Under the pieces are notes generated by a model. It was not told the origin of the DNA, did no database searches, and saw only the letters and a list, made by a program, of their open reading frames with translations. Positions 7,395 to 10,060 of a stretch of DNA of 10,060 nucleotides are shown piece after piece (position 1 is the first letter of the stretch; each line of letters opens with the position of its first letter). The position numbers and the translations under genes are program-made. The stretch is from positions 1-10,060 of the forward strand of contig JBLNBU010000039.1 of assembly GCA_050260215.1 (NCBI GenBank). Reading direction: 5' to 3'. This DNA comes from JBLNBU01 sp050260215 (GTDB lineage: Bacteria; Pseudomonadota; Alphaproteobacteria; Rhodospirillales; Magnetospirillaceae).

Positions 7395-9155
7395 ATGAAG
7401 GCAAACGAGGGCAGCGCCTACCCTGATCCGCGGTCGCGGCCGCTCAAGGTGTTCGCCTTCGACCCCAGCCTGGGCCGCCAGTTCAGCAACCACATGACCA
7501 TCCATTTGCCCTACGAGCCCGTCGGGCGGGGCCCGGTGGGGCGCAAGGTGGCGGTGGTCGACTGGGACTTCAGCTGCGAAACCTTCTACGAGGCGGTCGA
7601 CCTGAACGACCCCTGGGTGCTGATGAACGGCGGCCTCGATCCCGCCGAGGGCGACCCGCGGTTCCACCAGCAGATGGCCTATGCCGTGGTCAGCGAGACG
7701 GTGGCCCGGTTCGAAAGCGCACTGGGGCGCGAGATCCAGTGGGGACGGGCTCAGCGCGATGCGGACGAGCACAAGACCCTGAGGGTGTTCCCGCACGCCT
7801 TCCAGATGGCCAACGCCTTCTACCATCCCCAGCTGTGCGCCTTGCTGTTCGGCTATTTCACCGCCGAGGACCGGGGCAGCGGGGCGCAGCGGGTCTTCAC
7901 CTGCCTGTCCCACGACATCATCGCCCACGAGACCACCCACGCCGTCCTCGACAGCCTGCGGCGCCATTTCGCCGAGCCGACCGGCCCCGACACCCTGGCC
8001 TTCCACGAGGCCTTCGCCGACATCGTCGCCCTGTTCCTGCATTTCTCCGTCGAGGACGCGGTGTTCGACACCATCCGCCGCACCGGCGGGCAGCTGTTCA
8101 AGTCGGCCCTCGACCCGCTGGTGGCCGGGGGCGGCAAGGACATCCGAGCGCAGATGCGCCGCGAGAACCCGCTGGTCGGCCTGGCCCAGCAGTTCGGCCA
8201 CGGGCTGGGACGGCGCAAGGCGCTGCGCCAGGCGCTGGGCGAGGAACCCGACCCCAAGCGGCTGGCCGAGGTCACCGAGCCCCACGACCGCGGCGCCATT
8301 CTGGTCGCCGCCGTGTTCGATGCCTTCTTCACCGCCTACGTCAACCGCACCCGCGACCTGATGCGCCTGGCCGCCACCGGCTCGTATGGCCCAGAGCTGC
8401 ACCACGACCTGGCCCGCCGCCTGACCGCCGAGGCGACCAAGACCGCCTCGCACTTCCTCGACATCTGCATCCGCGCCATCGACTACTGCCCGCCGGTCGA
8501 CATCCGCTTCGGCGAGTTCCTGCGGGCGATGATCACTGCCGACCGCGACCTGGTCCCCGACGACCGCCACGACTATCGCGGCGCGCTGATCGAGGCCTTC
8601 CAGGCCCGAGGCATCCACGCCGACGACGTCCCCTCGTTCTCCGAGGACCTGCTGGCCTGGGAGGCGCCCCAGCAGGACATGCACTGCGAAATGCTGTTCA
8701 AGCTGACCCCGGACGGGGAAACCGGCAGCGCCGTTGGAATTGAGATCGACTACCCCGCACAGATGTCACTGCTCGAGGCCTTTGCGGTCGCCAATGCCGG
8801 CCAACTCGGCCTGCGCAAGGGCTTCAAGCCCTGGTCGATCCAGCCCATACGGCGCATCGCCCCCGACGGGCGCCTGCAGATCGAATTCGCCGTCGAGTTC
8901 GTCGAGACGCATCCCCAACTGTTGGATCCCGCAGATTTCAAGGGCCCGACCTTCCCCTTCCACGGCGGCGCCGCGGTCATCTTCAACGCCCACGGCGACG
9001 CCAAGTACACCATCCGCAAGAGCGCCGGAAACACTCAGCGCCTGAAGGAGCAGCGGCAGTTCCGCCAAGGGATGATGGATGGCTGGGCCTGCGCCCCCTT
9101 CATCGGCGGGCCGCTGCCCGACTTCCATTTCGGCATGGTTCACGGGGGGATGTGA
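7395..9155 (+). CDS. Thermolysin-like (gluzincin) zinc metallopeptidase, cytoplasmic
   Basis: A predicted zinc-dependent endopeptidase of 586 residues. The active site is visible: H178-E-T-T-H182 in HDIIAHETTHAVLDS gives two zinc ligands and the catalytic Glu. E205 in FHEAFADIVALF, 23 residues later, fits the third ligand in the NExxSD-like position of clan MA(E) peptidases. H297 in EPHDRGAILVAAVFDAF resembles the thermolysin transition-state His. No signal peptide, propeptide or membrane segment is seen, unlike secreted M4 enzymes, so it probably works in the cytoplasm. Residues about 430-586 form a separate region of unclear fold (beta-rich segments such as RLQIEFAVEFVETH). The start is set by GGAGG 5 bases before the ATG. 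The MBL gene begins one base after its stop, so they are very likely co-translated. Peptidase class is well supported; substrate and pathway are unknown. Confidence 0.82.
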   Translation: MKANEGSAYPDPRSRPLKVFAFDPSLGRQFSNHMTIHLPYEPVGRGPVGRKVAVVDWDFSCETFYEAVDLNDPWVLMNGGLDPAEGDPRFHQQMAYAVVSETVARFESALGREIQWGRAQRDADEHKTLRVFPHAFQMANAFYHPQLCALLFGYFTAEDRGSGAQRVFTCLSHDIIAHETTHAVLDSLRRHFAEPTGPDTLAFHEAFADIVALFLHFSVEDAVFDTIRRTGGQLFKSALDPLVAGGGKDIRAQMRRENPLVGLAQQFGHGLGRRKALRQALGEEPDPKRLAEVTEPHDRGAILVAAVFDAFFTAYVNRTRDLMRLAATGSYGPELHHDLARRLTAEATKTASHFLDICIRAIDYCPPVDIRFGEFLRAMITADRDLVPDDRHDYRGALIEAFQARGIHADDVPSFSEDLLAWEAPQQDMHCEMLFKLTPDGETGSAVGIEIDYPAQMSLLEAFAVANAGQLGLRKGFKPWSIQPIRRIAPDGRLQIEFAVEFVETHPQLLDPADFKGPTFPFHGGAAVIFNAHGDAKYTIRKSAGNTQRLKEQRQFRQGMMDGWACAPFIGGPLPDFHFGMVHGGM

Positions 9156-9156
9156 C

Positions 9157-10060
9157 ATGGCCGGCATTCGCGTGCGCATGTATCGGGTCGGCTTCGGCGA
9201 CTGCTTCCTGGTGACGCTGACGGATGACGCGCGCCAGTCCCACCACATCCTGGTCGACTGCGGCGTCCACCACCTGGGCAAGGCCGGAACCATGGACCAG
9301 GTGGTCGACGACATCCAAAGGGAAACCGGGAGCCGGTTGGCCCTGGTGGTGGCCACCCACTCGCACGAGGACCACATTTCCGGCTTCGGCTCCAATGCCA
9401 GCCAGTTCAACCAGATAAGGGCCCGCGAAGTGTGGATGCCGTGGGTCGAGGATCCCTCGGATGCGCAGGCGCAGTCCTACCGCAAGCAGGAGCAGGCAAT
9501 GCTCCTGCACCTGGAGAGCCACGCGGCCCTGTGGGCCAATGATGAACGAGAGAATGCAGCCCGGGCCGCCCTGCTCAACCTTCGTGGCAATGCCAAGGCC
9601 ATGGACACCTTGCGGCGCGGCTTCGGTGGCGCCCAGGTCCGCTACCTGCAGGCGACCGACCGGCCCATCGACAATGCGGCCGGCATTCCCGGGCTGAAGG
9701 TCACCGTGCTCGGCCCGCCGCGCGACGAGGCGTTCCTCACGGCCGAGGATCCGCCCAGCGACGACCGCTTCTTCCGGGCGGCGGGATCCAGCCCGGCGGG
9801 AGATGGCCGGGCGGCGACACCCTTCGCCGAACACTATCGGCACAAGGCTGACCGCGACCTCGATGGCTACGTGACCGAGCCCGACAAGACGTTGGTGAAG
9901 GACATTCTCGACGACGACGTCTTCCTGGCCTTCCGCCTGGAGAAGAAGAAGAACAACACCAGCCTGGTGCTGCTGCTCGAGTTCGCCGGGCACCGCCTGC
10001 TGTTTCCCGGCGACGCCCAGTACGGCAGCTGGGACTCGTGGCGGAACCGACCCGACCGGG
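9157..10060 (+). CDS. Metallo-beta-lactamase-fold hydrolase (ComEC-type), 3' end outside window
   Basis: The first 301 residues of an MBL-fold metal-dependent hydrolase; the end lies beyond the window. Evidence in order: MYRVGFGDCFLV at 8-19 is the typical first strand and GxGD turn of ComEC/Rec2-like MBL proteins. ILVDCG follows at 31-36. The metal-binding motif H68-S-H70-E-D72-H73 (ATHSHEDHISGFG) is complete. NNTSLVLLLEF (266-276) and LLFPGDAQYG (281-290) match the later conserved strands, with D286 as a probable bridging metal ligand. The insert at about 95-245 is longer than in minimal MBL domains and contains helices (SYRKQEQAMLLHLESHAALW). No signal peptide or membrane helix is seen, so it is not a DNA-uptake channel. 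The ATG is one base after the TGA of the peptidase, with a GGGGGGA stretch 7 bases upstream as ribosome binding site. The substrate could be nucleic acid, a nucleotide or another phosphoester; which one cannot be told. Confidence 0.85.
   Translation, partial: MAGIRVRMYRVGFGDCFLVTLTDDARQSHHILVDCGVHHLGKAGTMDQVVDDIQRETGSRLALVVATHSHEDHISGFGSNASQFNQIRAREVWMPWVEDPSDAQAQSYRKQEQAMLLHLESHAALWANDERENAARAALLNLRGNAKAMDTLRRGFGGAQVRYLQATDRPIDNAAGIPGLKVTVLGPPRDEAFLTAEDPPSDDRFFRAAGSSPAGDGRAATPFAEHYRHKADRDLDGYVTEPDKTLVKDILDDDVFLAFRLEKKKNNTSLVLLLEFAGHRLLFPGDAQYGSWDSWRNRPDR

Noticed and set aside
7371..8684. Minus-strand open frame of 437 residues opposite the metallopeptidase
   Set aside because: Val/Gly/Ala/Gln-rich shadow of a gene with a complete active site and strong ribosome binding site.
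9100..9993. Minus-strand open frame of 297 residues opposite the MBL gene
   Set aside because: No motif; the plus strand carries HxHxDH and other MBL motifs in a frame coupled to the upstream gene.
9157..10060. Calling the MBL protein a beta-lactamase or a ComEC DNA-uptake channel
   Set aside because: There is no signal peptide or membrane segment, and the GFGD start with NNTSLVL motif points to a cytoplasmic ComEC-like MBL hydrolase rather than an antibiotic-degrading enzyme.
1..10060. CRISPR arrays, tRNA or rRNA genes, IS ends
   Set aside because: No regularly spaced repeats, cloverleaf-like sequences or transposase genes with terminal inverted repeats were seen on reading both strands.

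Overview
The window is GC-rich and almost fully coding, with long open frames on both strands and heavy use of G/C-ending codons. This fits an alphaproteobacterium; the style suggests Rhodospirillales (Magnetospirillum/Azospirillum-like), but that is an impression from protein style and base composition, not a proof. Gene content is accessory rather than housekeeping: a nuclease-NTPase fusion, a tyrosine recombinase, a SIR2 protein with a large helical partner, and a metallopeptidase with a metallo-beta-lactamase-fold protein. No tRNA, rRNA, CRISPR array or IS element is seen.

Layout. (1) Positions 1-2390, minus strand: an N-terminal Mrr-like PD-(D/E)xK nuclease domain joined to a P-loop (STAND-like) NTPase and a helical C-terminal region. 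The frame breaks near 453 by one apparently missing base. The true C-terminal part continues in another frame to the window edge, so the gene is both frameshifted and cut off. (2) Positions 2391-2602: a short divergent intergenic region with a small dyad. (3) Positions 2603-3511, plus strand: a complete tyrosine recombinase with all six catalytic residues. (4) Positions 3516-7243, minus strand: a two-gene operon made of a SIR2 NADase-type protein (6236-7243, probable GTG start) and a 907-residue helical-repeat protein (3516-6239), joined by an ATGA overlap. (5) Positions 7244-7394: a divergent, more AT-rich promoter region. (6) Positions 7395-10060, plus strand: a thermolysin-like (gluzincin) metallopeptidase, followed after one base by an MBL-fold hydrolase that runs off the window.

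How they may work together. SIR2 effectors paired with a large helical sensor, and PD-(D/E)xK-STAND fusions, are recurrent architectures of anti-phage immunity (NAD+ depletion by defence-associated sirtuins; nuclease activation in Avs-type STAND proteins). With a recombinase between them, the left two thirds of the window looks like a defence island. The peptidase-MBL pair is less well understood; it could be a further conflict module or an unrelated accessory operon. The best candidate for an undescribed system is the split SIR2/helical-protein operon, followed by the peptidase-MBL pair.
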